In this document: positions 9,103 to 19,768 of the stretch, piece after piece | Layout of the letters: each line of letters starts with the position of its first letter | Position numbering within the stretch: position 1 is the first letter of the stretch | Assembly (NCBI RefSeq): GCF_000735345.1 | Contig: NZ_JMPJ01000053.1 | Span: 306,217 to 370,216, forward strand | Direction of reading: 5' to 3' | Length of the DNA: 64,000 nt | From: Ewingella americana ATCC 33852 | GTDB lineage: Bacteria; Pseudomonadota; Gammaproteobacteria; Enterobacterales; Enterobacteriaceae | Notes under the pieces: generated by a model | The model's database searches: none | Told to the model about the DNA's origin: nothing | What the model saw: the letters and a program-made list of their open reading frames with translations, nothing else | Made by a program: the position numbers and the translations under genes

Positions 9103-9837
9103 TTAAATCATGTACATGCCGCCATTGACATGTAATGTTTCACCAGTGATGTAGCTGGCCTCATCAGAGGCTAAAAAAGCAACTGCGCTAGCAATTTCTT
9201 TGGCATCACCCAACCGGTTGGCTGGAACTGATGACAAAATGCCTGCGCGTTGATCATCTGTCAACGCCCTTGTCATGTCCGTCTCAATAAAGCCGGGAGC
9301 AACAACGTTGACAGTAATGCCGCGTGAAGCCACTTCACGCGCCAAAGACTTGCTAAAACCGATTAAACCGGCTTTAGCTGCCGCGTAGTTCGCCTGCCCT
9401 GCGTTACCCATAGTTCCAACAACAGAACCAATTGTAATGATCCGGCCAAATCGCTTTTTCATCATAGCCCGCATTACTGCTTTTGACAGCCGAAATACTG
9501 AAGTCAGATTCGTATCAAGAATATCTTGCCACTCGTCATCTTTCATTCGCATGAGAAGGTTATCACGTGTGATACCGGCATTATTAACTAAAATGTCAAT
9601 TTCGCCAAATTCAGCTCGAATCGTAGCCAATGTTTGCTCGATCGATGCAGAATCAACCACATTCAGGGCGATGCCCTTACCGTTTTCACCTAAATATTCG
9701 CTAATTGCAGCCGCGCCGCTTTCGCTGGTTGCTGTACCAATGACTTTCGCGCCACCAGCAACCAACTTTTCTGCGATTGCACGACCAATGCCACGGCTGG
9801 CGCCTGTGACGAGGGCAATTTTACCTTCGAAGCTCAT
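9103..9837 (-). CDS. fabG: 3-oxoacyl-ACP reductase (FabG)
   Basis: A 244-residue short-chain dehydrogenase, the same length as in E. coli. It has the NADPH-binding TGASRGIGRAIA, the NNAG motif, and the catalytic Tyr/Lys pair in NYAAAKAG (about 151/155). It carries out the first reduction of each elongation cycle. Two adjacent Met codons are possible starts; the second (9837) is chosen for spacing from GAGGAA and family agreement. A longer frame reaches 9888 into fabD and is not supported. Confidence 0.97.
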   Translation of the reverse strand: MSFEGKIALVTGASRGIGRAIAEKLVAGGAKVIGTATSESGAAAISEYLGENGKGIALNVVDSASIEQTLATIRAEFGEIDILVNNAGITRDNLLMRMKDDEWQDILDTNLTSVFRLSKAVMRAMMKKRFGRIITIGSVVGTMGNAGQANYAAAKAGLIGFSKSLAREVASRGITVNVVAPGFIETDMTRALTDDQRAGILSSVPANRLGDAKEIASAVAFLASDEASYITGETLHVNGGMYMI

Positions 9838-9847
9838 CATGTTCCTC

Positions 9848-10780
9848 TTATTCTTGTTCGAGCGCAGCAGACAGGCTGGCAGTATCATTCACGGCCGCTG
9901 CTGTTAAAGTATCAACAATACGCTTAGTCAGGCCGGTGAGAACTTTACCCGGTCCAACTTCAACTAAATGCTCAACGCCCTGCGCCGCCATGAATTCGAC
10001 AGACTCAGTCCAGCGAACCGGGTTGTAAAGCTGACGAACCAGCGCGCTGCGGATAGCCTCAGGCGAAGTTTCAACTTTAACATCCACGTTGTTCACGACA
10101 GGATATTGCGGCTCGCTGAAAGTCACCTCTTCCAGCGCCACGGCCATTTTGTCGGCAGCAGGCTTCATCAGCGCACAGTGAGACGGCACGCTGACAGGCA
10201 GAGGCAATGCGCGTTTGGCACCGGCGGCTTTACAAGCAGCACCCGCGCGCTCAACGGCTTCTTTATGCCCAGCAATAACCACTTGGCCCGGAGAGTTGAA
10301 GTTCACTGGGGAGACAACCTGCCCCTGTGCAGACTCTTCACAAGCTTTAGCAATAGCGTCGTTGTCCAGACCGATAATGGCGGACATCGCGCCAGTGCCT
10401 TCAGGCACGGCTTCTTGCATCAATTTACCGCGCAGTTCAACCAGCGAAATAGCCTGTTTGAAGTCCAGCACGCCCGCACAAACCAGAGCGGAATACTCGC
10501 CCAAGCTGTGACCCGCAAGGAAAGCCGGCTTAGCGCCGTTGCTTTGCTGCCATACGCGCCAGATAGCGACAGAAGCCGCCAGCAACGCAGGCTGGGTCTG
10601 CCAAGTTTTATTCAGTTCTTCCGCAGGACCCTGTTGTACCAGCTCCCACAGATCGTACCCTAGCGCAGATGAAGCCTCTGCAAAGGTTTCCTCAACAATC
10701 GGATGTGCAGCCGCTAAATCAGCCAACATCCCCAAGGCTTGTGAGCCCTGCCCAGGAAAAACAACTGCTATTTTTGTCAT
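9848..10780 (-). CDS. fabD: Malonyl-CoA:ACP transacylase (FabD)
   Basis: A 310-residue acyltransferase that loads malonyl groups on ACP. It opens with the FPGQGSQ motif, and has the nucleophile Ser92 in GHSLGEYSALV and the catalytic His in VSVPSHCALM around residue 201. The segment VVSPVNFNSPGQVVIAGH is also conserved. It is spaced 18 bp after fabH and 10 bp before fabG, in an operon. Confidence 0.97.
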   Translation of the reverse strand: MTKIAVVFPGQGSQALGMLADLAAAHPIVEETFAEASSALGYDLWELVQQGPAEELNKTWQTQPALLAASVAIWRVWQQSNGAKPAFLAGHSLGEYSALVCAGVLDFKQAISLVELRGKLMQEAVPEGTGAMSAIIGLDNDAIAKACEESAQGQVVSPVNFNSPGQVVIAGHKEAVERAGAACKAAGAKRALPLPVSVPSHCALMKPAADKMAVALEEVTFSEPQYPVVNNVDVKVETSPEAIRSALVRQLYNPVRWTESVEFMAAQGVEHLVEVGPGKVLTGLTKRIVDTLTAAAVNDTASLSAALEQE

Positions 10781-10798
10781 TTTGATTATCCTGTTAAA

Positions 10799-11752
10799 TC
10801 AGAAACGTACCAGCGCCGAGCCCCAGGTAAAGCCACCGCCAAATGCTTCGAGAAGAACCAGTTGTCCGCGCTTGATACGGCCATCGCGAACGGCTTCATC
10901 GAATGCCGCAGGAACAGACGCTGCGGAGGTATTACCATGGCGATCGAGGGTCACGACGACTTTATCCATGCCCATGCCCAGCTTCTTAGCCGTTGCGCTG
11001 ATGATGCGCAGGTTAGCCTGATGCGGAACCAGCCAATCCAGCTCTGAACGGTCAAGGTTATTGGCCTCAAGCGTCTCTTCAACGATATGAGCCAATTCGG
11101 TCACGGCGACTTTAAAGACTTCGTTGCCCGCCATAGTGACGTAAGCCGGTTTTTCTGGCGCAGATTGATCTGGGTAAGCCAGCGTCAACAGGTTGCCATA
11201 GTGGCCATCGGCGTGCATGTGAGTGGAGATGATCCCCTGCTCTTCAGACGCGCCAAGCAGCACAGCGCCTGCGCCGTCACCGAACAGAATCACGGTGCCG
11301 CGATCTTCAGGATCGAGCTTGCGCGACAAGGTGTCAGAACCGATCACTAATGCATAGCGAACAGCGCCGTTCTTGACGTATTGATCGGCAACGCTCAGCG
11401 CGTAGGTGAAACCTGCGCAAGCCGCTGCTAAGTCAAAGGCCGCCGTATCTTTGATACCCAGCATGTTTTGAATCTGGCATGCCGAGCTTGGGAATGCGTG
11501 GGTAGATGAGGTTGTCGCAACAATGATCAGACCGACATCGCTCGCGCTGACGCCTGCCATTTCAAGTGCCTTCTCTGCTGCATGCAGGCCCATTGTGGCC
11601 ACAGACTCATCCGGAGCAGCGATACGACGTTCACGAATACCTGTACGGGTGACAATCCACTCGTCGGAGGTATCCACCATTTTTTCTAAGTCGGCATTAG
11701 TCCGAACTTGCACGGGCAAATAGCTCCCCGTACCGAGAATTTTTGTATACAT
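10799..11752 (-). CDS. fabH: 3-oxoacyl-ACP synthase III (FabH)
   Basis: A 317-residue initiating condensing enzyme joining acetyl-CoA and malonyl-ACP. The triad is visible: Cys112 in [11 protein letters not shown], His in VPHQANLRI (about 244) and Asn in [10 protein letters not shown] (about 274). Length equals E. coli FabH. It starts six bases after the plsX stop, so plsX and fabH are co-transcribed. Confidence 0.97.
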   Translation of the reverse strand: MYTKILGTGSYLPVQVRTNADLEKMVDTSDEWIVTRTGIRERRIAAPDESVATMGLHAAEKALEMAGVSASDVGLIIVATTSSTHAFPSSACQIQNMLGIKDTAAFDLAAACAGFTYALSVADQYVKNGAVRYALVIGSDTLSRKLDPEDRGTVILFGDGAGAVLLGASEEQGIISTHMHADGHYGNLLTLAYPDQSAPEKPAYVTMAGNEVFKVAVTELAHIVEETLEANNLDRSELDWLVPHQANLRIISATAKKLGMGMDKVVVTLDRHGNTSAASVPAAFDEAVRDGRIKRGQLVLLEAFGGGFTWGSALVRF

Positions 11753-11758
11753 GTACGA

Positions 11759-12793
11759 TCAGTCACTCTTGGGTAATACAGCCTCAAGGCGCGCGGCTAT
11801 CCGATGTGGAACTTGCCGCTGCACCGCCTGCACAGCCTGTTCGATAGCAACAGCGAACGCTCGCTGATTTGCTCCGCCGTGGCTTTTAATAACGATGCCC
11901 CGTAATCCTACTAAACATGCGCCATTATACTGGTCCGGATTTAGATGGCCGAAGCGCTTTGCTAATTTCTTCTGCAAAATACGGCCTAACCATTTCAGCC
12001 ACCAAGCCTTCTTGCCACCCTCCCCAGAGGATTTTAACAGTGACAAAAACATCCTTATTACACCTTCCATGGTTTTGAGTGTGACATTCCCTACAAAGCC
12101 ATCACACACCATCACGTCAGTTTTACCGGTTAACAGCTCATTGCCTTCAAGATAGCCGATATAGTTGATTGCTGGTGTATTTTTTAAAATCGCTGCCGCG
12201 TCACGAATGTTGTCCAGCCCTTTCGACTCTTCCTCGCCGATATTCAGCAAGGCCACGCGCGGGTTCTCAATGCCAATGACTTCTTCAGCCATTACCGAGC
12301 CCATCACGGCAAACTGGACCAACATCGTGCTGTCACATTCAACATTCGCCCCAAGATCAAGCACCACCGTTTTACTGCGCAGCTGATTCGGTAACACCGT
12401 CATCAGCGCCGGGCGCTCGATACCTTCCAGAGGCTTGATAACCATTTTCGCGAGCCCCATCAGCGCACCAGTATTACCAGCACTGACACAGGCCTGCGCG
12501 TCTCCACTCTTAATCAGCTCTAAGGCCACCCGCATTGAACTTCCTTTGCTGGCCCGGATAGCTTGCGATGCGCGAGCGTCACTGGCTATAACTGATTCAG
12601 CAGGAATAATCCGAATTCGTTCTCTCAGAGAAGGATCGGCTTTAGCAAGGAAAGGCGTGATAGCGTCGGGGTCGCCGACCAGAAGAAGATGGAGTTCAGA
12701 ATTAGAGATCAGTGCCTGCAATGAAGCAGGCACTGTGACGGAAGGACCGAAATCCCCGCCCATTACATCTAACGCAAGGGTTAGACGAGTCAA
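11759..12793 (-). CDS. plsX: Phosphate acyltransferase PlsX
   Basis: A 344-residue enzyme that makes acyl-phosphate from acyl-ACP, linking fatty acid to phospholipid synthesis. It shows the family opening [12 protein letters not shown], the segment [16 protein letters not shown], and [16 protein letters not shown]. It follows rpmF by about 60 bp and precedes fabH by 6 bp, the standard order. Confidence 0.96.
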   Translation of the reverse strand: MTRLTLALDVMGGDFGPSVTVPASLQALISNSELHLLLVGDPDAITPFLAKADPSLRERIRIIPAESVIASDARASQAIRASKGSSMRVALELIKSGDAQACVSAGNTGALMGLAKMVIKPLEGIERPALMTVLPNQLRSKTVVLDLGANVECDSTMLVQFAVMGSVMAEEVIGIENPRVALLNIGEEESKGLDNIRDAAAILKNTPAINYIGYLEGNELLTGKTDVMVCDGFVGNVTLKTMEGVIRMFLSLLKSSGEGGKKAWWLKWLGRILQKKLAKRFGHLNPDQYNGACLVGLRGIVIKSHGGANQRAFAVAIEQAVQAVQRQVPHRIAARLEAVLPKSD

Positions 12794-12855
12794 GGTATCG
12801 CCTTGCTAGTACTTATCATGAGTGAGTTATCACGCAAATAAGTAGCAAGCAAATC

Positions 12856-13035
<180 letters not shown>

Positions 13036-13560
13036 TTAAGTACTTTTCTTTAAACTCGCTAATACGGCAAATGGATTTGGTTTCTCCGCCTCTTCAGGCA
13101 GTTTACCGAATACCATGTCCGCGTCGGACACTTCACAGTGTTCAGATTCATGTACCGGAACGACAGGCAAAGAAAGAATGATTTCATCTTCAATCATTGC
13201 CAACAGATCAACTTCGCCAAAGTCGTCGACTTCGATCGGCTCGTACGCTTCCGGTAATGCCTCAGCCTGTTCATCATTGCGAACAGGGCTAAAACAATAT
13301 GTTGTGTGAACCTGATGCTCAAACGTCTTACCACATCGCTGACATTCCAGAGTTACGAGAACTGCTGATTTGCCTTCGATAACGGCCAGCCGTTGATTGT
13401 CGATATTAAACGACAAAGATGTTTCCACATCAGAATCAACACTAACCACTGATGCCGCAACTCGTGTTACCTGATCAGGCGTGTAGACACCGGAGTAATC
13501 TAAACGCTTTTGGGCTGTACGAACCGCATCAACGGCCAAGGGTAATTTTACTTTTTGCAT
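13036..13560 (-). CDS. yceD: YceD, DUF177-family protein linked to 23S rRNA accumulation
   Basis: A 174-residue acidic protein. It has a CQRCGKTF pair of cysteines (about residue 74) that resembles half of a zinc site, then a long acidic region [20 protein letters not shown] and a conserved end. In E. coli and plants the family affects 23S rRNA accumulation; a mechanism is not clear. It is immediately upstream of rpmF, and divergent from yceF. Confidence 0.9.
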   Translation of the reverse strand: MQKVKLPLAVDAVRTAQKRLDYSGVYTPDQVTRVAASVVSVDSDVETSLSFNIDNQRLAVIEGKSAVLVTLECQRCGKTFEHQVHTTYCFSPVRNDEQAEALPEAYEPIEVDDFGEVDLLAMIEDEIILSLPVVPVHESEHCEVSDADMVFGKLPEEAEKPNPFAVLASLKKST

Positions 13561-13703
13561 AGGGCGCGCATATTAACTTTGTAACGACATAGAGTCAAAG
13601 AAAAAGGCCTCAAAACCGCACCTTTCACCAATATTCGCTTCCACAGCGGCCAACAGTTTAAGATGTGCAAATAAATAACGCTACGCTTTGTGAAAAAATA
13701 ATA

Positions 13704-14309
13704 ATGCCAACTTTACCCCCTATTCTGCTCGCTTCGACATCAACATACCGCCGCGCACTGCTGGAAAAGCTTAACCTTGAGTTTAGCTGCGCCGCGCCGA
13801 ATATCGACGAGTCGCCCTATGCTGATGAATCGCCTGAAACTTTAGTCAAACGATTGGCCGAAGCCAAGGCGCGGGCTTTGATGCACTCTCATCCCAATCA
13901 TTTGATCATCGGTTCAGATCAGGTCTGTGCATTAGATGGAAAAATCACCGGCAAACCGCACACCTTTGAGAATGCGAAACGGCAATTGCGTGCGGCGAGT
14001 GGCAAAGTGGTGACCTTCTACACCGGCCTGTCGCTGCTCGATAGCCGTACTCAGCAAGCCGTTACTGTGTGTGAACCCTTTGAGGTTTCCTTCCGCGCGT
14101 TGAGCGATGAAGAGATAAGCAACTATTTAGAGATGGAACAGCCCTACGATTGTGCGGGGAGTTTTAAGTGCGAGGGGTTGGGGATCAGCTTGTTTAGCCA
14201 ACTCAACGGCAGAGATCCCAATACGCTGATTGGCCTGCCGTTGATTGCCCTGCTGGAACTGTTGCGCGCCAAGGGTGTGAACCCCCTGCTGCGCCAACAT
14301 TCAGTATAA
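13704..14309 (+). CDS. yceF: Maf-family nucleotide pyrophosphatase YceF
   Basis: A 201-residue Maf protein. It shows the N-terminal [16 protein letters not shown], the [18 protein letters not shown] motif, the FYTGLSLL segment and the C-terminal [12 protein letters not shown]. The E. coli homologue hydrolyses 7-methyl-GTP, a housecleaning reaction. The start at 13704 ([12 protein letters not shown]) fits the family; an upstream in-frame ATG at 13665 would add 13 unlike residues. No strong Shine-Dalgarno sequence is visible for either start. It converges on rluC with only five bases between stop codons. Confidence 0.93.
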   Translation: MPTLPPILLASTSTYRRALLEKLNLEFSCAAPNIDESPYADESPETLVKRLAEAKARALMHSHPNHLIIGSDQVCALDGKITGKPHTFENAKRQLRAASGKVVTFYTGLSLLDSRTQQAVTVCEPFEVSFRALSDEEISNYLEMEQPYDCAGSFKCEGLGISLFSQLNGRDPNTLIGLPLIALLELLRAKGVNPLLRQHSV

Positions 14310-14314
14310 AAGCA

Positions 14315-15277
14315 TTAGCCTTTGGCGGGTTTGAGACGCAGCTTCTTCAAGCAATTGCGCAGTTTGGCGTCCATTGGAGCCTCAATGCGCATGGTCTCAC
14401 CAGTGCCTGGGTGCTCAAAACGCAGCGCCGCAGCATGCAGGAACAGGCGATTTAGCCCCGTGCCAGCAAGCTGCCCGTCGAAATCGCGGTCGCCATATCT
14501 GTCGTCAAAAGCAATCGGGTGCCCCGCATACTGGGCGTGAACGCGGATCTGGTGCGTTCTCCCGGTGACCGGGCTGGCTTTAATCAGCGTGGCGAACTCG
14601 TAGCGCTCTTCAATTTTAAAGCGAGTCTCAGAAGGCTTGCCTTCCGCGCTCACTCTGACGATACGCTCGCCGCTCTGCAAAATGTTCTTCAGCAACGGCG
14701 CTTGCACCACTTTGCAATGAGACTGCCACTCGCCCTGCACCAGCGCGAGGTAATCCTTCTGCATGCCTTTCATACGCAGTTGCTCATGCAGCGAACGCAA
14801 CGCTGAACGCTTTTTGGCTACCAGCAAGACGCCTGAGGTGTCTCTGTCCAGACGATGCACCAATTCAAGGAAGCGCGCATCAGGGCGTAAGGCTCTTAGG
14901 CCTTCGATCACGCCGAAACTCAAACCGCTGCCGCCATGCACCGCAGTACCAGAAGGCTTATTGAGGATCAGCAAATGGTCATCTTCATAAAGGATGCAGT
15001 CGGCTAACGCTGCCACTTTATCCAGTTTGGCTGAGACCGGCGCTTCATCTCGCTCTGCGACACGAACAGGTGGCACGCGAACTTCATCGCCTGCCAATAA
15101 TTTGTATTCAGGTTTAATACGCTTTTTGTTCACCCGCACTTCACCCTTGCGCACGATGCGATAAATCATGCTCTTAGGTACGCCTTTAAGGATATTACGC
15201 AGGAAGTTATCTATGCGTTGTCCGGCTTCATCTTCGGAAATGGGGATTAATTGAACAGATGGATTCTCAGTTTTCAT
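14315..15277 (-). CDS. rluC: 23S rRNA pseudouridine(955/2504/2580) synthase RluC
   Basis: A 320-residue pseudouridine synthase of the RluA family. An S4 RNA-binding domain (about residues 20-80, with RIDNFLRNILKGVPKSMIYR) is followed by the catalytic domain with HRLDRDTSGVLL, whose second Asp is catalytic. The start at 15277 (MKTENPSVQ) matches E. coli; 40 further in-frame upstream residues do not resemble the family. It is divergent from rne, as in E. coli. Confidence 0.95.
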   Translation of the reverse strand: MKTENPSVQLIPISEDEAGQRIDNFLRNILKGVPKSMIYRIVRKGEVRVNKKRIKPEYKLLAGDEVRVPPVRVAERDEAPVSAKLDKVAALADCILYEDDHLLILNKPSGTAVHGGSGLSFGVIEGLRALRPDARFLELVHRLDRDTSGVLLVAKKRSALRSLHEQLRMKGMQKDYLALVQGEWQSHCKVVQAPLLKNILQSGERIVRVSAEGKPSETRFKIEERYEFATLIKASPVTGRTHQIRVHAQYAGHPIAFDDRYGDRDFDGQLAGTGLNRLFLHAAALRFEHPGTGETMRIEAPMDAKLRNCLKKLRLKPAKG

Positions 15278-15487
15278 GGGTCGCGATTCTAAATATCCGG
15301 CACGGTTCGCGCCACTGGTTTTTATGAGCTTAGCGTTTAGTTTATCAGCAACTGGGCTGGAAAACCCGACGAGCAGTAAGAATGAAGGGATAATCATTGC
15401 GGGTTGTATCGCATAAGGATAAGAATCTTTACTGCAACTACTAAAGTCACCTTGCTATCACTGTACATGCAATGGAATAATGAGGTC

Positions 15488-15867
15488 ACTTTCCGCGTTC
15501 TTTTCCTTAAGTTAGGGAAAACGCAGGAATTATAGATTTGTCTGATCGAACAAAAGCGCAGCAATGGCGTAAGACGTAATGTGAAATCAAGCAATTAGCG
15601 GGCTGCGGATTGCAGCTTGGCCGGCAAATGGAATGAGATCTGTTAACCTAAATTCAGAAGCTATTCCCCTACTAAAAGTACTGCTTTCATAACGCTGGTA
15701 TGGTTAATACGGCAAAAGCAGACTTACCGAAATAATGCGCCCCTATGCAAGCGACAACCGTGAGGTTGACGACTTTGCGAGAAGACTCGGGGCCAACGGT
15801 TTATCCGGCCATGAGGTTATTTTGCCCGCAGCTCTGTCAATAATGCAAAAATAACGAGTAAGTTAAG
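15488..15867 (+). ncRNA. RNase E 5' leader (rne5-type autoregulatory element)
   Basis: The 380 bp before rne are non-coding on the plus strand, similar in length to the 361-nt E. coli rne leader that RNase E binds to lower its own mRNA. Close to the rne start there is a block (about 15735-15850) that looks conserved. A hairpin GCGTT..AACGC with an inner TTCC/GGAA stem is at 15495-15524. A promoter-like TTGCTA-N18-AATAAT lies at 15452-15481. The exact ends are estimates. Confidence 0.55.
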
Positions 15868-18800
15868 ATGAAAAGAATGTTGATAAACGCAACTCAGCAA
15901 GAAGAGTTGCGCGTTGCCCTTGTGGATGGACAGCGGCTCTATGATTTGGATATCGAAAGTCCGGGTCATGAACAGAAAAAAGCCAATATTTACAAGGGTA
16001 AAATCACCCGCATTGAACCAAGTCTGGAAGCGGCATTCGTTGATTATGGCGCTGAGCGACATGGTTTCCTCCCCCTCAAAGAAATTTCTCGCGAATACTT
16101 CCCTAGCAATTACTCCTCGCATGGCCGCCCAAACATCAAAGATGTTCTGCGCGAAGGTCAGGAAGTTATTGTTCAGGTAGATAAAGAAGAGCGTGGTAAT
16201 AAAGGTGCAGCACTGACCACCTTCATCAGTCTGGCCGGTAGCTATTTAGTGTTAATGCCTAACAATCCACGCGCTGGGGGTATTTCCCGCCGGATTGAAG
16301 GGGATGACCGTACTGAACTGAAAGAAGCGTTATCTTCGCTGCAACTGCCAGACGGCATGGGCCTCATCGTGCGCACCGCCGGTGTAGGTAAATCCGCAGA
16401 AGCACTTCAGTGGGATTTAACCTTCCGTCTGAAGCACTGGGATGCCATCAAGAAAGCCGCCGAAGGCCGCCCTGCTCCGTTCCTGATCCATCAGGAAAGC
16501 AACGTCATCGTGCGCGCGTTCCGCGATTACCTGCGCCCTGACATCGGCGAAATCTTGATCGACAACCCAAAAATCCTCGATTTGGCTAAAGAGCACATCG
16601 CAGCGTTGGGTCGTCCAGATTTCAGCAGCAAAATTAAGCCTTACATCGGTGAAATCCCGCTGTTTAGCCATTACCAGATTGAATCTCAGATTGAATCTGC
16701 GTTCCAGCGTGAAGTGCGTCTGCCTTCCGGTGGTTCCATTGTTATCGACAGCACCGAAGCTCTGACCGCTATCGACATCAACTCCGCACGCGCAACCCGC
16801 GGTGGCGATATCGAAGAAACTGCATTCAACACCAACCTTGAAGCCGCTGACGAAATTGCTCGCCAATTGCGCCTGCGCGACTTGGGTGGCCTGATTGTTA
16901 TCGACTTTATCGACATGACGCCAGTGCGCCATCAGCGTGAAGTTGAAAACCGTCTGCGCGATGCCGTTCGTCAAGACCGTGCTCGCATCCAGATTGGCCG
17001 TATCTCTCGCTTCGGTTTACTGGAGATGTCGCGTCAGCGTCTCAGCCCTTCTCTGGGTGAGTCTACGCACCACATCTGCCCACGCTGTGCGGGTACCGGG
17101 ACCATTCGTGACAACGAATCCCTGTCTCTGTCGATTCTTCGTTTAATCGAAGAAGAAGCGTTGAAAGAGAACACCAAAGAAGTTCACGCCATTGTTCCAG
17201 TGCCGATTGCTTCGTACCTGCTGAACGAAAAACGTGAATCAGTCAATGCGATTGAAAAACGTCAAGGCGGCGTGCGCGCGGTGATCGTGCCGAACGATCA
17301 GATGCAAACCCCTCACTATTCCGTACTTCGCGTGCGTAAAGGCGAAGAGTCTTCCGTACTGAGCTACCTGCTGCCACAGATTCATGAAGCAGAGATGTTG
17401 CAACCTTCCGAAGAGATGCCAACTGAGCGTAAACGCCCAGAGCAGCCTGCGCTTGCCGCATTCGCTCTGCAAAGCGAAGCGCCGCCAACCTCTTTCGAGC
17501 GTCCTGAAGCCGTTGAGCAACCAGCACAAACTCGTCCAGCCGCTGTAGCAGCGCCTGCTGCCGCTAAACCGGGTCTGGTCAGCCGCTTCTTCAGCGGGTT
17601 GAAAGGTCTGTTTGCCGCTGAACCACAGGCTGAAGCTAAGCCTGTTGAAGTGGCGAAAGCAGAACCAGAAACCACTGAGAACGAAAACCGCCGTAACGGT
17701 GATCGTCGTAACCAGCGCCGACAAGGCAATGGTCGTCGCGATCGTAACGGTGAACGCGGTGAGCGTGGCAACCGTTACAATCGCAGCGAAGGTCGCGATA
17801 ACAATCGTGATAACCGTGGCGAAGGTCGTGATAACCGCGAGAACAATCGTGAGCAGCGTGAAGATCAGCGTCGTAACCGTCGCAATCAAGAACCTGTTGT
17901 CGCCGCTGAAACCCGTAACGATGAAGAAACCACCGCTTCTCGCGACGAGCAGCAGCAGGCTCCGCGTCGTGAGCGTGGCGATCGTTCGCGTCGTCGTTCA
18001 GATGACAAACGCAAAAACACCCAAGAAGATAAAGTCCAAGAAGTTGTGGCTCAGGAAGTTGTCGCTAACGTTGTAGAAGAGACTGCACAGGAAGATCGTC
18101 AGCCAACTCAACGTCGCCAGCGTCGTCAGCTTTCTCAGAAAGTACGCTTCGAGTCTGAAATCGATCATGAAGCTGAAGCAGCTGCCCAGCAGTTGATCAC
18201 CGGCATCATGCCAACCGTCACGCCAGCGGCTCAAGAAGCTCGTGCTGAGCAAGACGTTGAGCAGACGGCGAATGCCGAGACGGAAGAAGGTCAGAACGAA
18301 GGCGGCCGCGAAGGTGGCATGCCACGTCGTTCACGCCGTTCGCCTCGCCACCTGCGCGTCAGCGGCCAGCGTCGTCGCCGTTACCGTGATGAGCGTTACC
18401 CATCACAGTCAGCGATGCCATTGGTGGGTGCCTTCGCTTCGCCAGAAATGGCATCAGGCAAAGTGTGGATCAGCTACCCGGTTGCTCAAGCTGAGCAGCA
18501 AGAGCAACACGCAGCCGTGGTTGAAAATGCCGAGACTCTGACTAATCAGGTTGAAATCGCTCAGGAAAACACCCCTGCACCGGTCGTGACCGAAGTGGTT
18601 GAAGCGCCTAAGCAGCCTGCGGTTGAAACGCCAGCAGCTGAAGCACCTGCTGAAACTGTTACCGAGCATCAGGCTCCAGCAGTTGAAGAAGTGGCTAAGC
18701 CTGCAGTTGCAGAGCCAGTGGCTTCTGAACCACAAGTTGCAGCGCAGCCTGTTGCTGATGAGCCAGTATTGGTTGAAGCAGAAACCGTCGAGCCGGTAGA

Positions 18801-19194
18801 ACCGACGCCAGTGGTTGAAGTTAAGCCTGAAGCTCAGCAGCCTGTTCTGGTTGAACCAACTGTTGAACCTGCGATTGTCGAGCCTGTAGTTGCAGAGCCT
18901 GAAGTTGCAGAACCAGTCGTTGCGACCGAGCCTAAAGTTGAACCTGTTCAGCCTGCGGCAATTAAAGCGGCCGTTGAGGCAGTAGCAACAGATGTGGCGG
19001 CTCCGCGCTTCAAACATCACGCTACCGCGCCAATGACGAAAGCGCCTGCTCCGGACTACGTTCCTGAGCCTGCTCGTCAAAGTGACTGGGTACGCCCAGA
19101 GTTCAACTTTGACGGTAAAGGTTCAGCTGGCGGCCATGCAGCAGTCACCACTGCAACAGCTCCGGCGACCAAACCCGCCATGCCAACTGAATAA
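15868..19194 (+). CDS. rne: Ribonuclease E
   Basis: An 1108-residue endoribonuclease, somewhat longer than E. coli (1061). The N-terminal catalytic half has the S1 domain ([19 protein letters not shown]), the DNase I-like region with TAIDINSAR and IDFIDM catalytic aspartates, and the zinc-link CPRCAGTG. The C-terminal half is a disordered scaffold: an amphipathic membrane anchor ([14 protein letters not shown], about residue 575), two Arg-rich RNA-binding tracts, a Val/Pro/Glu-rich repeat region, and the conserved PNPase-binding tail ending [14 protein letters not shown]. It organises the RNA degradosome at the inner membrane. Confidence 0.97.
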   Translation: MKRMLINATQQEELRVALVDGQRLYDLDIESPGHEQKKANIYKGKITRIEPSLEAAFVDYGAERHGFLPLKEISREYFPSNYSSHGRPNIKDVLREGQEVIVQVDKEERGNKGAALTTFISLAGSYLVLMPNNPRAGGISRRIEGDDRTELKEALSSLQLPDGMGLIVRTAGVGKSAEALQWDLTFRLKHWDAIKKAAEGRPAPFLIHQESNVIVRAFRDYLRPDIGEILIDNPKILDLAKEHIAALGRPDFSSKIKPYIGEIPLFSHYQIESQIESAFQREVRLPSGGSIVIDSTEALTAIDINSARATRGGDIEETAFNTNLEAADEIARQLRLRDLGGLIVIDFIDMTPVRHQREVENRLRDAVRQDRARIQIGRISRFGLLEMSRQRLSPSLGESTHHICPRCAGTGTIRDNESLSLSILRLIEEEALKENTKEVHAIVPVPIASYLLNEKRESVNAIEKRQGGVRAVIVPNDQMQTPHYSVLRVRKGEESSVLSYLLPQIHEAEMLQPSEEMPTERKRPEQPALAAFALQSEAPPTSFERPEAVEQPAQTRPAAVAAPAAAKPGLVSRFFSGLKGLFAAEPQAEAKPVEVAKAEPETTENENRRNGDRRNQRRQGNGRRDRNGERGERGNRYNRSEGRDNNRDNRGEGRDNRENNREQREDQRRNRRNQEPVVAAETRNDEETTASRDEQQQAPRRERGDRSRRRSDDKRKNTQEDKVQEVVAQEVVANVVEETAQEDRQPTQRRQRRQLSQKVRFESEIDHEAEAAAQQLITGIMPTVTPAAQEARAEQDVEQTANAETEEGQNEGGREGGMPRRSRRSPRHLRVSGQRRRRYRDERYPSQSAMPLVGAFASPEMASGKVWISYPVAQAEQQEQHAAVVENAETLTNQVEIAQENTPAPVVTEVVEAPKQPAVETPAAEAPAETVTEHQAPAVEEVAKPAVAEPVASEPQVAAQPVADEPVLVEAETVEPVEPTPVVEVKPEAQQPVLVEPTVEPAIVEPVVAEPEVAEPVVATEPKVEPVQPAAIKAAVEAVATDVAAPRFKHHATAPMTKAPAPDYVPEPARQSDWVRPEFNFDGKGSAGGHAAVTTATAPATKPAMPTE

Positions 19195-19212
19195 GAGGGT
19201 GTGATGGTTATA

Positions 19213-19239
19213 AAAAAACCCGCTTCGGCGGGTTTTTTA
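19213..19239 (+). terminator. Rho-independent terminator of rne
   Basis: The hairpin AACCCGCTTCGGCGGGTT has A- and T-tracts on both sides, 20 bp after the rne stop. It can also serve the minus-strand gene ending at 19274. Confidence 0.9.
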
Positions 19240-19273
19240 TTGGTTCAAATTCAGTAACTTGTTTGAAAGTGAA

Positions 19274-19561
19274 TTAGCCGATTTTCTTCAAGCGTTTGAT
19301 ATCTAAACGAGCAACCTTTTTCTCGATGAAACGGGCGAAGCCAACCAAGTGCTCTGTTTCATTGTGCTGGGAGAGTGCTTCTTGCGAAGCCCAGCGTTCA
19401 TAGAAAATAAAAGTCTCAGGATGGTCGATATCCTGATGCAAATCATACTGAAGGCAGCCCAGCTCCTGACGGCTATGCTCGATTAACTGGTGCATAGCGT
19501 CGGTAACTTCTTTCACAAACTCAGGCTTAGCGACAACGGTAGCAACGACTCTGACTTCCAT
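19274..19561 (-). CDS. Putative quinol monooxygenase (ABM domain)
   Basis: A 95-residue single-domain protein of the antibiotic biosynthesis monooxygenase (ABM) dimeric alpha-beta barrel family. The family pattern is clear: an N-terminal strand MEVRVVATVVAKP, the middle ELGCLQYDLHQD and ETFIFYERW, then a helix ALSQHNETEHL. Relatives such as YgiN act on quinols, others are of unknown substrate. The start follows GGAGAAG. It stands alone, convergent with rne and divergent from pyrC. Confidence 0.8.
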   Translation of the reverse strand: MEVRVVATVVAKPEFVKEVTDAMHQLIEHSRQELGCLQYDLHQDIDHPETFIFYERWASQEALSQHNETEHLVGFARFIEKKVARLDIKRLKKIG

Positions 19562-19768
19562 AACTTCTCCTTATAGCAGTAGCCTTTAAATATGGATGAA
19601 GATGAGGATTAGTGAAACCCTGCCCCTACTATGGCCCTCTGTTTGCTTCAATTTCAATGTTAACTTTATTAAACAGATGCAACTGAACAGTTTTCCGCTT
19701 ATCCTTGTTCCCCGCCGTTAATGCATCTGAAATTCACGTATTGCTTTTCAACGCCGGAGCCCTGCCTG

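Noticed and set aside
19650-19768. PurR box and pyrimidine leader hairpin of pyrC
   Set aside because: Only a weak GTTTTCCGC half-site and no convincing hairpin over the ribosome site were seen.
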